Source: Clostridiales bacterium UBA1752
GTDB taxonomy: Bacteria; Bacillota; Clostridia; Oscillospirales; CAG-382
Reading direction: 5' to 3'
DNA: 64,000 nt
Assembly: GCA_002314835.1 (NCBI GenBank)
Contig: DCHM01000008.1
Span: 1-64,000 of the forward strand
How positions within the stretch are numbered: the stretch's first letter is position 1; every line of letters starts with the position of its first letter. Positions 15,033 to 27,901 of the stretch are shown here, piece by piece. The notes beneath the pieces are model-generated. The model made no database searches. It was not told where the DNA came from and was given only the letters and a program-made list of their open reading frames with translations. The position numbers and the translations under genes are program-made.

Positions 15033-15751
15033 AAAAGCCAAACCGTACACGCATCTTTTGGGGCATTTCTATCGTCATTATCGCCTTACTGCTCATATTC
15101 AACGCAGTAGGACAGTCGCTCGGCATACTCGACATAGGCGGTCTGCCTGTTATCCGCATCGTTTTGGGCGGTATCTTCCTCGCATACGCAATAGCCGAGA
15201 CCGTCAAAGGCAAGCCTCAGCACATCTTTTTTCCGCTTGCGTTCATAGTCATTTTGTTTAAGAGCGAGTTGCTTACCATCTGCGGCATAAACCCCGACAG
15301 CATTTCGTCGTGGCTCATACTCGCCGTTGCGCTGCTCTTGACCGTCGGCGTCAGTATGCTCATCCCACACAAGTCAAAATATAAGATAAACGGCGAGTTT
15401 GTCATAGACAACAATTCTTCCGATAAAAAGAATATCGAAAACAACCTCTCCGAAAAAACCCAATACATTGACTGCACCGATTTTAACGAAATGCGTATCG
15501 AAAACAATCTCGGCTCATTAAGCGTTTATTTTACAAACGTTGAGAGCTTTGTTTCGGGCAGCCGCCTCGTGCTCGAAAACAATCTCGGCTCCATAAACCT
15601 CCATATCCCTGCCGCATGGAAGTGTGACTGCAAGTTTGACAACACGATAGGCAAAGTCAATTTCCCAAAAGAGAGGACGGCAGAAGCCACCGCACAGCTC
15701 AATATAGTAGGCGAAAACAACCTCGGCTTAATAAACGTACAGTATTGCTGA
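15029..15751 (+). CDS. LiaF-like membrane protein with C-terminal beta-helical domain
   Basis: 240 residues. Residues ~10-115 contain four predicted membrane helices (WGISIVIIALLLIFN, LPVIRIVLGGIFLAY, IFFPLAFIVILF, WLILAVALLLTVGVS). Residues ~145-240 carry the repeating LENNLGSINLHI / IENNLGSLSVYF pattern of the LiaF/DUF2154 domain, which in LiaF damps an envelope-stress response. Three repeated ENNLG turns are visible. It is translationally coupled to the LytTR gene upstream, so the two probably work together in envelope or antimicrobial-stress sensing. Confidence 0.82.
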   Translation: MKKPNRTRIFWGISIVIIALLLIFNAVGQSLGILDIGGLPVIRIVLGGIFLAYAIAETVKGKPQHIFFPLAFIVILFKSELLTICGINPDSISSWLILAVALLLTVGVSMLIPHKSKYKINGEFVIDNNSSDKKNIENNLSEKTQYIDCTDFNEMRIENNLGSLSVYFTNVESFVSGSRLVLENNLGSINLHIPAAWKCDCKFDNTIGKVNFPKERTAEATAQLNIVGENNLGLINVQYC

Positions 15752-15778
15752 CATCAAATCAAGGTAAAAACACAATAC

Positions 15779-15813
15779 GCCGACTGAAAAAAGTTTTTTC
15801 GGTCGGCTTTTTT
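15779..15813 (+). terminator. Strong intrinsic terminator
   Basis: A 14-pair stem (GCCGACTGAAAAAA facing TTTTTTCGGTCGGC, one mispair) is followed by six Ts. Confidence 0.92.
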
Positions 15814-15889
15814 GATTAAATGAATTGTTGCTTTTGCAACATTTGTATCTAAGCAAGCCGACGCGCATATACTCTTGCGGAGGGTTTAT

Positions 15890-16582
15890 ATGTTTACGGC
15901 TATATTTAATCTTTTATCCCGATTTATCGGGCTGTTTCTGCGCACCGACAGCGGCTCGTTTCCGCCTCAGCTCAGCGCCGCCGAAGAGAGGCGGCTTTTT
16001 ACTCTCGCGCGCACCGGCGACAGGCAAGCGAGGTCGCGGCTTATTGAACACAACCTGCGCCTCGTCGCACACATAGTAAAAAAATATTACACCGCGTGCG
16101 AGGAGCAGGACGACCTTATTTCGATAGGCACGGTCGGTCTAATCAAGGCGATTGATTCTTTCGACACCAAAAACGGCGCACGCTTGGCGACTTACGCAGG
16201 CAAGTGCATACAAAACGAAATACTGATGTATTTCAGAGCGCAAAAAAAGTATGCAAACGAGGTTTCTCTGGGTGAAGCGGTAGATACCGACAAGGACGGC
16301 AATCCACTCACCTACATAGACATACTCGCATCGGACGAGGACGTGACCGAAACAATCGCCGAGTCGTCACTGAGAGGCGAGCTGATAACCGCGATAAGGC
16401 GCACGCTCAACAGCCGCGAGGCCGAAATCATAGTGCTCCGCATGGGCTTGCAGGGGCGAGAGCCTATGCCTCAGCGAGCCGTAGCCGAGCATCTCGGCAT
16501 TTCTCGCTCTTACGTTTCGCGTATTGAAAAGACCGCTCTCGCCAAGCTCAAAAATTATCTCTTATTAAACGGTTACAAATGA
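15890..16582 (+). CDS. sigK: RNA polymerase sporulation sigma factor SigK
   Basis: 230 residues. The start at 15890 follows GCGGAGGG with six bases spacing; an in-frame ATG five codons earlier overlaps that site. It matches the Bacillus SigK plan: a hydrophobic pro-sequence-like N-terminus (MFTAIFNLLSRFIGLFLR), then LIEHNLRLVAHIVKKYY, DDLISIGTVGLIKAIDSFD, GARLATYAGKCIQNEILMYF and the region 4.2 helix-turn-helix HLGISRSYVSRIEKTALAKL. SigK drives late mother-cell genes during sporulation. The gene is intact, with no skin-type insertion. A short palindrome, TGTTGC-TTTT-GCAACA at 15826-15841, lies upstream. Confidence 0.93.
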   Translation: MFTAIFNLLSRFIGLFLRTDSGSFPPQLSAAEERRLFTLARTGDRQARSRLIEHNLRLVAHIVKKYYTACEEQDDLISIGTVGLIKAIDSFDTKNGARLATYAGKCIQNEILMYFRAQKKYANEVSLGEAVDTDKDGNPLTYIDILASDEDVTETIAESSLRGELITAIRRTLNSREAEIIVLRMGLQGREPMPQRAVAEHLGISRSYVSRIEKTALAKLKNYLLLNGYK

Positions 16583-16592
16583 CACAAAAGGG

Positions 16593-16621
16593 TTGCAGTT
16601 TGCGACGAAATGTATTATAAT
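16593..16621 (+). promoter_or_regulatory. Sigma-A-like promoter of the small export protein gene
   Basis: TTGCAG, 17-base spacer, TATAAT, 30 bases before the ATG at 16651. Confidence 0.75.
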
Positions 16622-16650
16622 GTATCTAAATAACAAGCAAGGAATACAAT

Positions 16651-17124
16651 ATGAATAATCTCATATACGTTTTTTTGATGAGTATGGTGCCTATCTGCGA
16701 GCTGCGGGGTGCTATCCCCCTCGGTTTCGGTCTCGGGCTAAACCCTGCGCTCGTAGTGCTCGCCGCAGTCATAGGCAACCTGCTGCCCATGCCTTTCGTC
16801 ATACTTTTCGGCGGCAAGATACTGAGATTTTTTGCAAAATATCCCAAGTTCGGCAGACCTTTTAGATGGTTTTTGTCGCTCGGTGAGCGCAAGACCTCGC
16901 GTATGCTTAAAACGGGCAAAAAGCTGTTTTGGGGGCTTACGACCTTCGTCGCCATACCTTTGCCGATGACCGGAGCATGGACGGGCGCTCTTATCTCCAT
17001 AACCTTGGGACTGGACGTCAAAAAAGCAATGCCACCTATCATGCTCGGCGTCGCCATCGCAGGCGCGATAATCACGGCTTGCTTCTTTTGGCTTTCTCCC
17101 GATATTTTCGCGGCGATTTTTTAG
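16651..17124 (+). CDS. Small multidrug-export-type membrane protein (PF06695-like)
   Basis: 157 residues, four to five membrane helices. The N-terminal MVPICELRGAIPLGFGLGL and the later FVAIPLPMTGAWTGALIS are the two signature stretches of the Sm_multidrug_ex family; the two PLP/GAxxG-like motifs suggest re-entrant helices as in DedA-like transporters. Despite the family name, the true substrate is unknown. The next gene starts 12 bases later, so a shared transcript is likely. Confidence 0.85.
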   Translation: MNNLIYVFLMSMVPICELRGAIPLGFGLGLNPALVVLAAVIGNLLPMPFVILFGGKILRFFAKYPKFGRPFRWFLSLGERKTSRMLKTGKKLFWGLTTFVAIPLPMTGAWTGALISITLGLDVKKAMPPIMLGVAIAGAIITACFFWLSPDIFAAIF

Positions 17125-17136
17125 CGGAGGGACACT

Positions 17137-18681
17137 ATGAAAAAAGCTCTTACCGTCATCCTTTTGATATGCTTTATCCTCGCCTTTGCTGCCTGCAACG
17201 GCTCGGGGAACAACATCGGTGATATCGAATCAAGCGCAGATACTCAGTCCGAGGTTTCCGAGGACACGAGCTTTTACGGTTATCAGCTTGCCAAAGAGGA
17301 CGGCTACGGCGGCAAGACTATCACCTTCCTCACCTCGTACGCAGGTGACATCGGCTGGCAGATAAACCCTGCATCCTCTCCCGACTATAACGAGAGCGAA
17401 GCCACGGCGGTTAATTCGGCAGTTGCCGAGCGCACCGCACTCATCGAGGAGACGCTCAAAGTCAACATTGTCGAGATTCCCGTCGTTTCGTCAAAGCGTA
17501 TGGGCACCGCAGACAGTGATTTCCTTATCGCAGTCAAAAACGACATTTCAGGCGGTCTCAACGAGTACGACGTCCTCATGCCGTGCACCCGTGACGCGGC
17601 GGTGCTTGCCAAGGACGGCAACCTGCTCGACTTATACACCGAGGCTGCCAATATAAACCCCGACAACGTTTGGTGGTCTCAGCAATTCAACACTGACGTA
17701 GCCATCGGCGATTGCCTGTATTTTATGATAGGCGATATCGGCTGGGTCAACAAAAACGCCACTATGTTCGTCGCCTTTAATAAAGAAATGATGGACGACA
17801 ACCATCTCTGTGCCGAGTACGGCTACAACACGATGTACGAGATGGTGGACGACTATCAGTGGACGATAGACAAGCTCTTTGAGATGTCAAAGGCGGTTTA
17901 TCTCGACAATAACCAAAACGGCAAGTGCGACACGGGAGACCAAAACGGTTTGGCAGGTCAAAACAGCCTCGTTTCGTGGCTATTATTCTCCTGCGGCGAA
18001 CGCATAGCCACCGTGCAGTCGGACGGCTACCCTCGCCTCTCGATATACAATCAGCGTGCAGTCAAGGTTATCGAGCAGATACAGGAATACACACACGACA
18101 ATCAAAACGGCTTTATCTCCGCCAACGATTACTTTAGCGTTTCGTCAGTTCCAGTCACCGACGTCACGGTGCCCGAGTTTACGGGCGGCAGATGCCTATT
18201 CTTTATGGACGCCGTGCTCAATATGAACCTTATACGCGATATGGCGCAGGATTTCGGCATCGTACCTATGCCTATGTACGACGAAGCACAGCATCAGTAT
18301 TACAGCAGCGTCAGCTATTGGTCGAGCGACACGCTCTGCCTGCCAAATTCATACGTGAGCGACACAGACCGTCTGTCTATGGTCAGTGACGTAGTAGAAG
18401 CGATGTCGGCGGCTTCGCGCGCCATAGTCAACGACGTTTACTATCAACAGACCCTGCAAAATCAGATAACCCGTGACGAAGAGAGCGAAAGGATGCTCGA
18501 CGTCATATTCGAGAGCCGCACAGTCGAGCTCGCCAATATCTATAACTGGGGCGAGCTTACCTCGGTTATCAACAACCTATACAACGGCGCTATCGGCAGC
18601 TTTACCAGCTCGTACGACGCTATCAAAGACGCCGCACAGCAGCAGATAGACGATACAGTAGCTATTTTTAAGAAAAAATAA
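17137..18681 (+). CDS. Extracellular solute-binding lipoprotein (ABC type), orphan
   Basis: 514 residues with a lipoprotein signal (MKKALTVILLICFILAFAAC, lipid Cys20) and a GGAGGG site upstream. The rest resembles family 1 solute-binding proteins: an early extended GGKTITFLTSY segment, the repeated DVLMPCTRDAAVLAKDGNLLDL domain-crossing region, and a late Trp/Tyr-rich stretch. These bind sugars or peptides for ABC importers. No permease or ATPase genes are adjacent, so it either serves a transporter encoded elsewhere or senses. The following sugar isomerase/epimerase and Gfo/Idh-like genes suggest a sugar or cyclitol ligand. Confidence 0.82.
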   Translation: MKKALTVILLICFILAFAACNGSGNNIGDIESSADTQSEVSEDTSFYGYQLAKEDGYGGKTITFLTSYAGDIGWQINPASSPDYNESEATAVNSAVAERTALIEETLKVNIVEIPVVSSKRMGTADSDFLIAVKNDISGGLNEYDVLMPCTRDAAVLAKDGNLLDLYTEAANINPDNVWWSQQFNTDVAIGDCLYFMIGDIGWVNKNATMFVAFNKEMMDDNHLCAEYGYNTMYEMVDDYQWTIDKLFEMSKAVYLDNNQNGKCDTGDQNGLAGQNSLVSWLLFSCGERIATVQSDGYPRLSIYNQRAVKVIEQIQEYTHDNQNGFISANDYFSVSSVPVTDVTVPEFTGGRCLFFMDAVLNMNLIRDMAQDFGIVPMPMYDEAQHQYYSSVSYWSSDTLCLPNSYVSDTDRLSMVSDVVEAMSAASRAIVNDVYYQQTLQNQITRDEESERMLDVIFESRTVELANIYNWGELTSVINNLYNGAIGSFTSSYDAIKDAAQQQIDDTVAIFKKK

Positions 18682-18699
18682 AATACAGGAGCACACACA

Positions 18700-19557
18700 A
18701 TGTCTTACAATTTTAACATCGGCGTAATGGTTGACTCATTCTGCGTACCCTTTGAACAGGGTCTCGCAAAAGCAGAGAGCATCGGTGCCAAGGGCATCCA
18801 GTTGTACGTTGTAGAGGGTGAAAACATCTATACTTCGTTTGACGATGCCAAGGTTGCCCGCACTCTCGAGCTGCTCAAAAAGCACGGACTCGTTATTTCG
18901 GCACTCTGCGGTGACTTTGGCGGTCACGGCTTTGAGAGAGTGGACGAAAACGCAGTCAAAGTACCTGCATCCAAGGCTGTCGCTGACCTCGCGGTCAAGC
19001 TCGGCACCAAGGTTGTCACCACGCACATCGGTTGCGTTCCCACAGACAAAAACTGCGAGGAATACAAAAACATGAAGGCAGCCTGCAAGGAGATAGGCGA
19101 TTACGCCGCCAAGCTCGACGTTACCTTTGCCATCGAGACAGGTCCCGAAAAAGCCGAGACCTTAGCCGGATTTATCCGTGACGTAGGCTCCAAGGGCATC
19201 GGTGTCAACCTCGACCCCGCAAACCTCGTTATGGTTACAGGCGACGACCCCGTAAAAGCTGTTTACACCCTCAAGGACTTTATAGTTCACACCCACGCCA
19301 AGGACGGCATCATGCTGCAACAGACCGAGCCCAAGCGCATTTATACCTTCTTTGCCGAAGGCGGCATCGGCGACCTCCGTATGGGCGACTACTTCCTCGA
19401 GGTTCCTCTCGGCGAAGGCAAGGTTGACTTTGATAAATACCTTGCGGCACTCAAGGACGTCGGCTACAACGGATTCCTCACCATCGAGAGAGAATGCGGT
19501 GCAGACCCTTATGCAGACATCAAAATGGCAGTTGATTTCCTAAAATCTAAAATATAA
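18700..19557 (+). CDS. Sugar phosphate isomerase/epimerase (xylose-isomerase-like TIM barrel)
   Basis: 285 residues, a full-length AP-endonuclease-2/xylose-isomerase-like barrel. Metal-ligand positions are visible as glutamate in FAIETGP, the aspartate-containing GVNLDPANLV, histidines in DFIVHTHAKDG, and the late glutamate in FLTIERECG. Such enzymes isomerise or epimerise sugars or inositols. It lies 18 bases after the solute-binding protein gene and 12 before a Gfo/Idh oxidoreductase gene. Together they suggest import and conversion of a sugar or cyclitol. The exact substrate cannot be read from sequence. Confidence 0.87.
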   Translation: MSYNFNIGVMVDSFCVPFEQGLAKAESIGAKGIQLYVVEGENIYTSFDDAKVARTLELLKKHGLVISALCGDFGGHGFERVDENAVKVPASKAVADLAVKLGTKVVTTHIGCVPTDKNCEEYKNMKAACKEIGDYAAKLDVTFAIETGPEKAETLAGFIRDVGSKGIGVNLDPANLVMVTGDDPVKAVYTLKDFIVHTHAKDGIMLQQTEPKRIYTFFAEGGIGDLRMGDYFLEVPLGEGKVDFDKYLAALKDVGYNGFLTIERECGADPYADIKMAVDFLKSKI

Positions 19558-19569
19558 GAGGTATTAACA

Positions 19570-20406
19570 ATGAAAAAGATTGGTTTTATCGACTATTTTA
19601 TCGACGAGTGGCACGCTAACAACTATCCACAGTTTATCGCGGAAGCAACCGGCGGCGAATATAAAATCGCCTACGCTTACGCCGAAATCGAGCCTGAAGG
19701 CAAGATGAGCACCGACGACTGGTGCGCTAAATACGGCGTAGAACGTTGCTACAGCATCCAGGAGCTCTGCGACAAGGCAGATTGCATCATTGTCGCTTCG
19801 CCCGACAACCCCGAAAGACACTGGGACCTCTGCCAAATCCCTTATCGCAGCGGCAAGAGAGTTTATACCGACAAGACCTTCTCTCTCCACAAGGACGAGG
19901 CCAAAAAGCTCATGGACCTCGCAAAGCAGTACAACACCCCCGTTTGCTCGTCTTCCGCTCTCCGCTTCAGCAAAGAGCTCTCTGACGTAGCAAAACAAGA
20001 TATCGCGTTTATCAACAGCCGCGGCCCCGGCAACTTTGACACCTACGCCATCCACCAGATCGAGCCTATCTGCTGCCTTCTCGGCTCAAAGGCTACCCGT
20101 ATGATGTCTATCGGCGCAGGTCAGTATGCGTCTATGGTTATCGAATTTGAGGGCGGACGCCGCGCAGTTATGAGCCACTACGGCTGGACGGGCATGGACT
20201 TTAACATGACCGTCAACTACGCAGACGGCAAGACCGTCATCATCCCCCAGATGACTGAATATTTCCCTCGCTTTATCAAGGCAATGTGCAACTTCTTTGA
20301 GACCGGCGAAATCCTCGCCGACAACGCAGAGACCGTTACCATCATGGGCATAATCGAAGCAGGTAACAAAGCCCTTGCCAACCCCGGCGTTTGGGTTAAT
20401 ATCTGA
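19570..20406 (+). CDS. Gfo/Idh/MocA-like oxidoreductase
   Basis: 278 residues, shorter than the usual 330-380 of the family. The N-terminal part has beta-alpha-beta character with CIIVASPDNPERHWDLCQIPYRSGKRVYTDKTFS, matching the family pattern in which the active-site Lys follows the second half of the Rossmann fold (usual EKP, here DKT). The C-terminal domain is reduced but keeps FDTYAIHQIEPICCLLG, the histidine-bearing segment. It probably oxidises or reduces a sugar or cyclitol with NAD(P). The canonical GxGxxG N-terminus is replaced by MKKIGFIDYFIDEWH, so cofactor use is less certain. Confidence 0.75.
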   Translation: MKKIGFIDYFIDEWHANNYPQFIAEATGGEYKIAYAYAEIEPEGKMSTDDWCAKYGVERCYSIQELCDKADCIIVASPDNPERHWDLCQIPYRSGKRVYTDKTFSLHKDEAKKLMDLAKQYNTPVCSSSALRFSKELSDVAKQDIAFINSRGPGNFDTYAIHQIEPICCLLGSKATRMMSIGAGQYASMVIEFEGGRRAVMSHYGWTGMDFNMTVNYADGKTVIIPQMTEYFPRFIKAMCNFFETGEILADNAETVTIMGIIEAGNKALANPGVWVNI

Positions 20407-20435
20407 GTTTTAAAATAAACAAGCAGGTGAAAAGC

Positions 20436-20966
20436 ATGAAAAAGCTGATTTTGATACTACTTTCGGCGATTATATGCTTTAACCTGCTTGTTTTTTGCGT
20501 TTCCGCCGACGAATACGTCCACATCCCCGAGGTTAAGAGCGGATTTGTCGTCGGCATAGCGGATAGCACGACGGTCAAGGACCTCTTTTACGTTTTTCCT
20601 CACAAGATTATCAGTCACCTCAAAGGCGCAGTCACCGTACCGTCCGAAGCTCAAACCCCGATAGCCACGGGCGACACTCTGCGCATAGGACTGATATATT
20701 ACACCGCCGTGGTTATGGGCGACCTCGACCGCGACGGGTGCGTCACCGAGAGTGATTTTGACGTTATGAAGCTCTGCTATCTGCAGGGCAAAAGCTTTAA
20801 CACGCGCGAAATGCGCTACGCTGCCGGAGTTGCAAGCCCCACCGCTTCCGAACTATTACGTCTCAAGCGCCACACGCTCGGCACCTGCGACTATGCCGCA
20901 GAATATTACAAGCCCACGAGCGAAATCGTCGATGAAGAGAGCGGCTGGAGCAGCGAGTGGAAATAG
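20436..20966 (+). CDS. Secreted protein with dockerin-like Ca-binding repeat
   Basis: 176 residues. The start at 20436 is favoured over a GTG nine bases earlier because AGGTGA lies at the right distance. Signal peptide: MKKLILILLSAIICFNLLVFCVSA. A middle ~60-residue domain has the look of a small beta fold (KSGFVVGIADSTTVKDLFYVF), followed by the dockerin-type loop MGDLDRDGCVTESDFDVMKL, with Asp/Asp/Asp/Asp at calcium positions; a second repeat is degenerate (ASPTASELLRLKRHTLG). It is exported and might attach to a cohesin-like partner. No cohesin or scaffoldin is in the window. Confidence 0.72.
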   Translation: MKKLILILLSAIICFNLLVFCVSADEYVHIPEVKSGFVVGIADSTTVKDLFYVFPHKIISHLKGAVTVPSEAQTPIATGDTLRIGLIYYTAVVMGDLDRDGCVTESDFDVMKLCYLQGKSFNTREMRYAAGVASPTASELLRLKRHTLGTCDYAAEYYKPTSEIVDEESGWSSEWK

Positions 20967-20988
20967 ACATACACTAAAGAACGGTATT

Positions 20989-21156
20989 ATGCAGAATGAC
21001 ACACGTAAATACCTAAATCTAATATATCGTCTTTTAGAGGGCAAGGCACGCGAGCTGACAAAAAAGTTTTACGTTTCTTTTTGTTTCCCGATTACTACCG
21101 AAGCGAAACGGATATACGGGTTTATCAATATACTGAGCCAAAAAGGATATTATTAA
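20989..21156 (+). CDS. Small hypothetical protein (55 residues)
   Basis: A short ORF (MQNDTRKYLNLIYRLL..., basic, ending SQKGYY) starts 22 bases after the dockerin gene and ends one base before the next small ORF. The ribosome binding site is weak (AAAGAACGG). The composition looks coding-like, with an amphipathic N-terminal helix, but I do not recognise a family. Spacing suggests translation in series with the next two genes. Confidence 0.4.
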   Translation: MQNDTRKYLNLIYRLLEGKARELTKKFYVSFCFPITTEAKRIYGFINILSQKGYY

Positions 21157-21157
21157 A

Positions 21158-21283
21158 ATGAACGTTTCACTAAGCGAACTTGAAAGTTATCTGCGCGATT
21201 TCTACGTTGGCTTTGCCGACCGGAATATGTTTATGAAGCTCGTAGGCGAAGCGTCCAAAGTATTAAATATAAAAGCAGGCTGA
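21158..21283 (+). CDS. Small hypothetical protein (41 residues)
   Basis: An ATG-started ORF (MNVSLSELESYLRDFYVGFA...SKVLNIKAG), predicted helical, with AAAAAGGATATT upstream. It sits one base after one small ORF and two bases before the 2H phosphoesterase gene. The tight packing of three ORFs with no wasted bases is the main support. Family unknown. Confidence 0.45.
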   Translation: MNVSLSELESYLRDFYVGFADRNMFMKLVGEASKVLNIKAG

Positions 21284-21285
21284 TA

Positions 21286-21798
21286 ATGACGCAAAAATTT
21301 TTGACACTGATGGCAGATTTGGACGACCAATCTCAAAAGCTGATGGCAGGATGGTACGACGAGCTAAGAGCGGCAGGCTTTATCGGTACGCAAACCCCGG
21401 GATTGCCTTATCATATCTCCCTTGCATTCTTTGACCTCGATAAAGAATCGGAAATAACGGCAGAAATGGCAAAGCTCGCCGAACAATTTGCACCGATACC
21501 GATACACATAAGCCACATAGGCATTTTTGCAGGCGGCAAAGTGATGTTCGGTGCGCCCGATATGGGTATGCCGGAGCTGCTGTCGCTCCACGACGCTATA
21601 CACACCGAAAATATAGACAAATATCCTTGGACACCGCACTGCACGGTTTTAATAGACGAGCCCGACACGGTGCAAAAAGCCCTACCGATATTTACCAAAT
21701 CTTTCCGCCCGTTTTGCGGCAAAATCACATCATTGCATTTGTGTGAGTTTTGGCCTACGAGACATATCTTAGATATAAAGTTAAAAGGACAAAAATAA
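21286..21798 (+). CDS. 2H phosphoesterase (2'-5' RNA ligase-like)
   Basis: 170 residues with the two HxT/S motifs that define the 2H superfamily: YHISLAFF near residue 43 and PHCTVLID near residue 117, at the usual separation. Members hydrolyse or form 2',5' or cyclic phosphodiester bonds on RNA or nucleotides. Length is typical. It follows two tiny ORFs in close series and ends at a strong terminator. Confidence 0.85.
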   Translation: MTQKFLTLMADLDDQSQKLMAGWYDELRAAGFIGTQTPGLPYHISLAFFDLDKESEITAEMAKLAEQFAPIPIHISHIGIFAGGKVMFGAPDMGMPELLSLHDAIHTENIDKYPWTPHCTVLIDEPDTVQKALPIFTKSFRPFCGKITSLHLCEFWPTRHILDIKLKGQK

Positions 21799-21831
21799 GC
21801 TCGATAGAATCAATCTATCGAGCTTTTTTAC
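21799..21831 (+). terminator. Bidirectional intrinsic terminator between convergent genes
   Basis: AGCTCGATAGA and TCTATCGAGCT form an 11-pair stem with loop ATCAA, followed by a T-run on + and TTATTTTT on minus. It separates the 2H phosphoesterase gene from the convergent LPG-synthase-like gene. Confidence 0.9.
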
Positions 21832-21841
21832 GGTTATATAG

Positions 21842-22900
21842 TTAAACGGTTTCTTTCTTTTTAAGCACTACCATCTTGAGGTACTTGACGACGCTGACGA
21901 CGCCAGAGATGACGAGCGGATAATAGAAAGTCAGCACTCTGTGCAGCAGCATTGCCGCAGTCGCGGTTGACGGTGCGTTATACATCAGGTTATAGATGGC
22001 ACCCGTCGCCCATTCGTTGGCGCCCATAGCGCCCGGCAACGGGATATTGTCAACGACAATGCAGACGATGGCTTGGATGCACATTACCTGCACGAAATTG
22101 AGCGCGCTGTTGCCAAAGCAGGCATATACGAGATAAGCGGCAAAAAACATACATCCGCGCTGTGCAAAGCAGGCGAGGAACATTTTGACGCCGAGCATGG
22201 GTGACGATGCGAGGAACTGAGCCGAAGCCTTATACTCATTCAGCTGATTTTCAAAGCTTGCGAGCGTCTTTTCTTTGTTTTTGATTATCTTGATTTTTGC
22301 CAGTAGCTTTATACCGAAATTGCCCACCTTGCGTATTATGCCGGGTGAACGCATGGCGAGCGAGCAAAAGACGACTATGCCGATATTGATGACAAATCCG
22401 AGTGCTATCAGGCTGTTAAACACGCCCGAAACTCCAAACACCACGTTCGGTGCTACTATGAGCGCAAGCACGCCGTAAACCAAGAGCGCGCCGCGATTAT
22501 ACATCGCCTGTATGACGAGTGCGAGTGACGAATGTGAAAAAGGCACGCCGTCGTGATTCATGGTAAAGAGTACCATAGGCTCGCCGCCTGCCGCAGACGG
22601 AGTTATCGCCGCGTAAAAAAAGTCGGTGCAAGCGTAGGTAAAGCAGTTGCCAAAGCTCGTTTTGCCGCCACGTGCCGAAAGCGGTACGAGTGCAAAGAGC
22701 GCATAGCATACGAGATAGCCGAGCACCACAAAGCACGCGATTATCAGCAGCCACTTGCTCGGGCAGGACGTAACCGCACCCCATATCTCGGTGATGTCGT
22801 TGTTTTTAAATATGACGTAATATGTCGCTACAATCAGTATTATCAAGAGAGCAAAGCTCAATATATATTTCAGTGCGCCGTTAGACTTTTTATTTTCCAA
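21842..22900 (-). CDS. MprF/AglD-type lysylphosphatidylglycerol synthase membrane domain protein
   Basis: 352 residues, about eight membrane helices, and no cytosolic aminoacyltransferase domain. The family signature is GGEPMVLFTM near residue 105 and PLPGAMGANEWATG late in the protein (compare PGGLGxxE in the family). These flippase-like domains translocate lipids; the stand-alone form is common and its substrate is usually unknown. It is the last gene of the minus-strand run that begins with recD2. Confidence 0.87.
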   Translation of the reverse strand: MENKKSNGALKYILSFALLIILIVATYYVIFKNNDITEIWGAVTSCPSKWLLIIACFVVLGYLVCYALFALVPLSARGGKTSFGNCFTYACTDFFYAAITPSAAGGEPMVLFTMNHDGVPFSHSSLALVIQAMYNRGALLVYGVLALIVAPNVVFGVSGVFNSLIALGFVINIGIVVFCSLAMRSPGIIRKVGNFGIKLLAKIKIIKNKEKTLASFENQLNEYKASAQFLASSPMLGVKMFLACFAQRGCMFFAAYLVYACFGNSALNFVQVMCIQAIVCIVVDNIPLPGAMGANEWATGAIYNLMYNAPSTATAAMLLHRVLTFYYPLVISGVVSVVKYLKMVVLKKKETV

Positions 22901-22948
22901 TACTTCCCCTCCCTTTCCAAGTGATTATAGCACGCATATCCAAAAAAG

Positions 22949-23577
22949 TCAACCGATTAAGGTCTTTACCTCACCTATGTTATTTACGACAAAATCCGCA
23001 TTCAGCTTCTCAGGCGCTATCGGGCAGGGGAAGTGACAGGTTTTTATTCCGGCATTGCGTCCCGAGCCGAGGTCTATCTCACGGTCGCCTATCATGACCG
23101 CCGAGCTTCTGTCAAAACCATACCTGCTTATCAGCAGCTCTACCGCCTCTGGCGATGGCTTGCACGCGACCTTGTCGTCGGATATGGTAACAACGTCCGT
23201 AAAACATTCGGTAATGCCGTACTTGTCAAAATAAGGCAGTATGTCACACCTCGCAGAATGTGAAAAAAGATAATTTCGGCAGCCGTTGTCACAAATATAG
23301 TGCAATGTTTCAATCACGTTGTCAAACGGCTTTGCGACGAGAGCGCCATAGCTTTTTTTGATTTCAGCCATTTCTTTTACCAGCTCTTTCGTGTCCCAGC
23401 CGTAGCGCTTGCCGTAGATATCCGCACCGACATATATGTTTTGCAGCATGCCGTACATCATTTCATGTCTGTCGGTCACACCTCCGCGCCTGCGGACTGC
23501 CTCATCGAGCGCGTCGCAGGTGTAGGGATAAGTGTCAAACAGTGTGCCGTCAAAGTCCCAGATAAAATCCGTGATTT

Positions 23578-23581
<4 letters not shown>
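22949..23581 (-). CDS. HAD-superfamily phosphatase (phosphoglycolate phosphatase-like)
   Basis: 210 residues. HAD motif I is DFDGTLFDT (residues 9-17), motif II LFSHSAR, motif III region DDKVACKPSPEAVELL, and motif IV VMIGDREIDLGSGRNAGI. The helical cap between motifs I and II fits the subclass I phosphoglycolate/beta-phosphoglucomutase type. The start overlaps the FAD oxidoreductase stop by four bases (ATGA). Substrate unknown. Confidence 0.87.
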
Positions 23582-27901
<4,320 letters not shown>

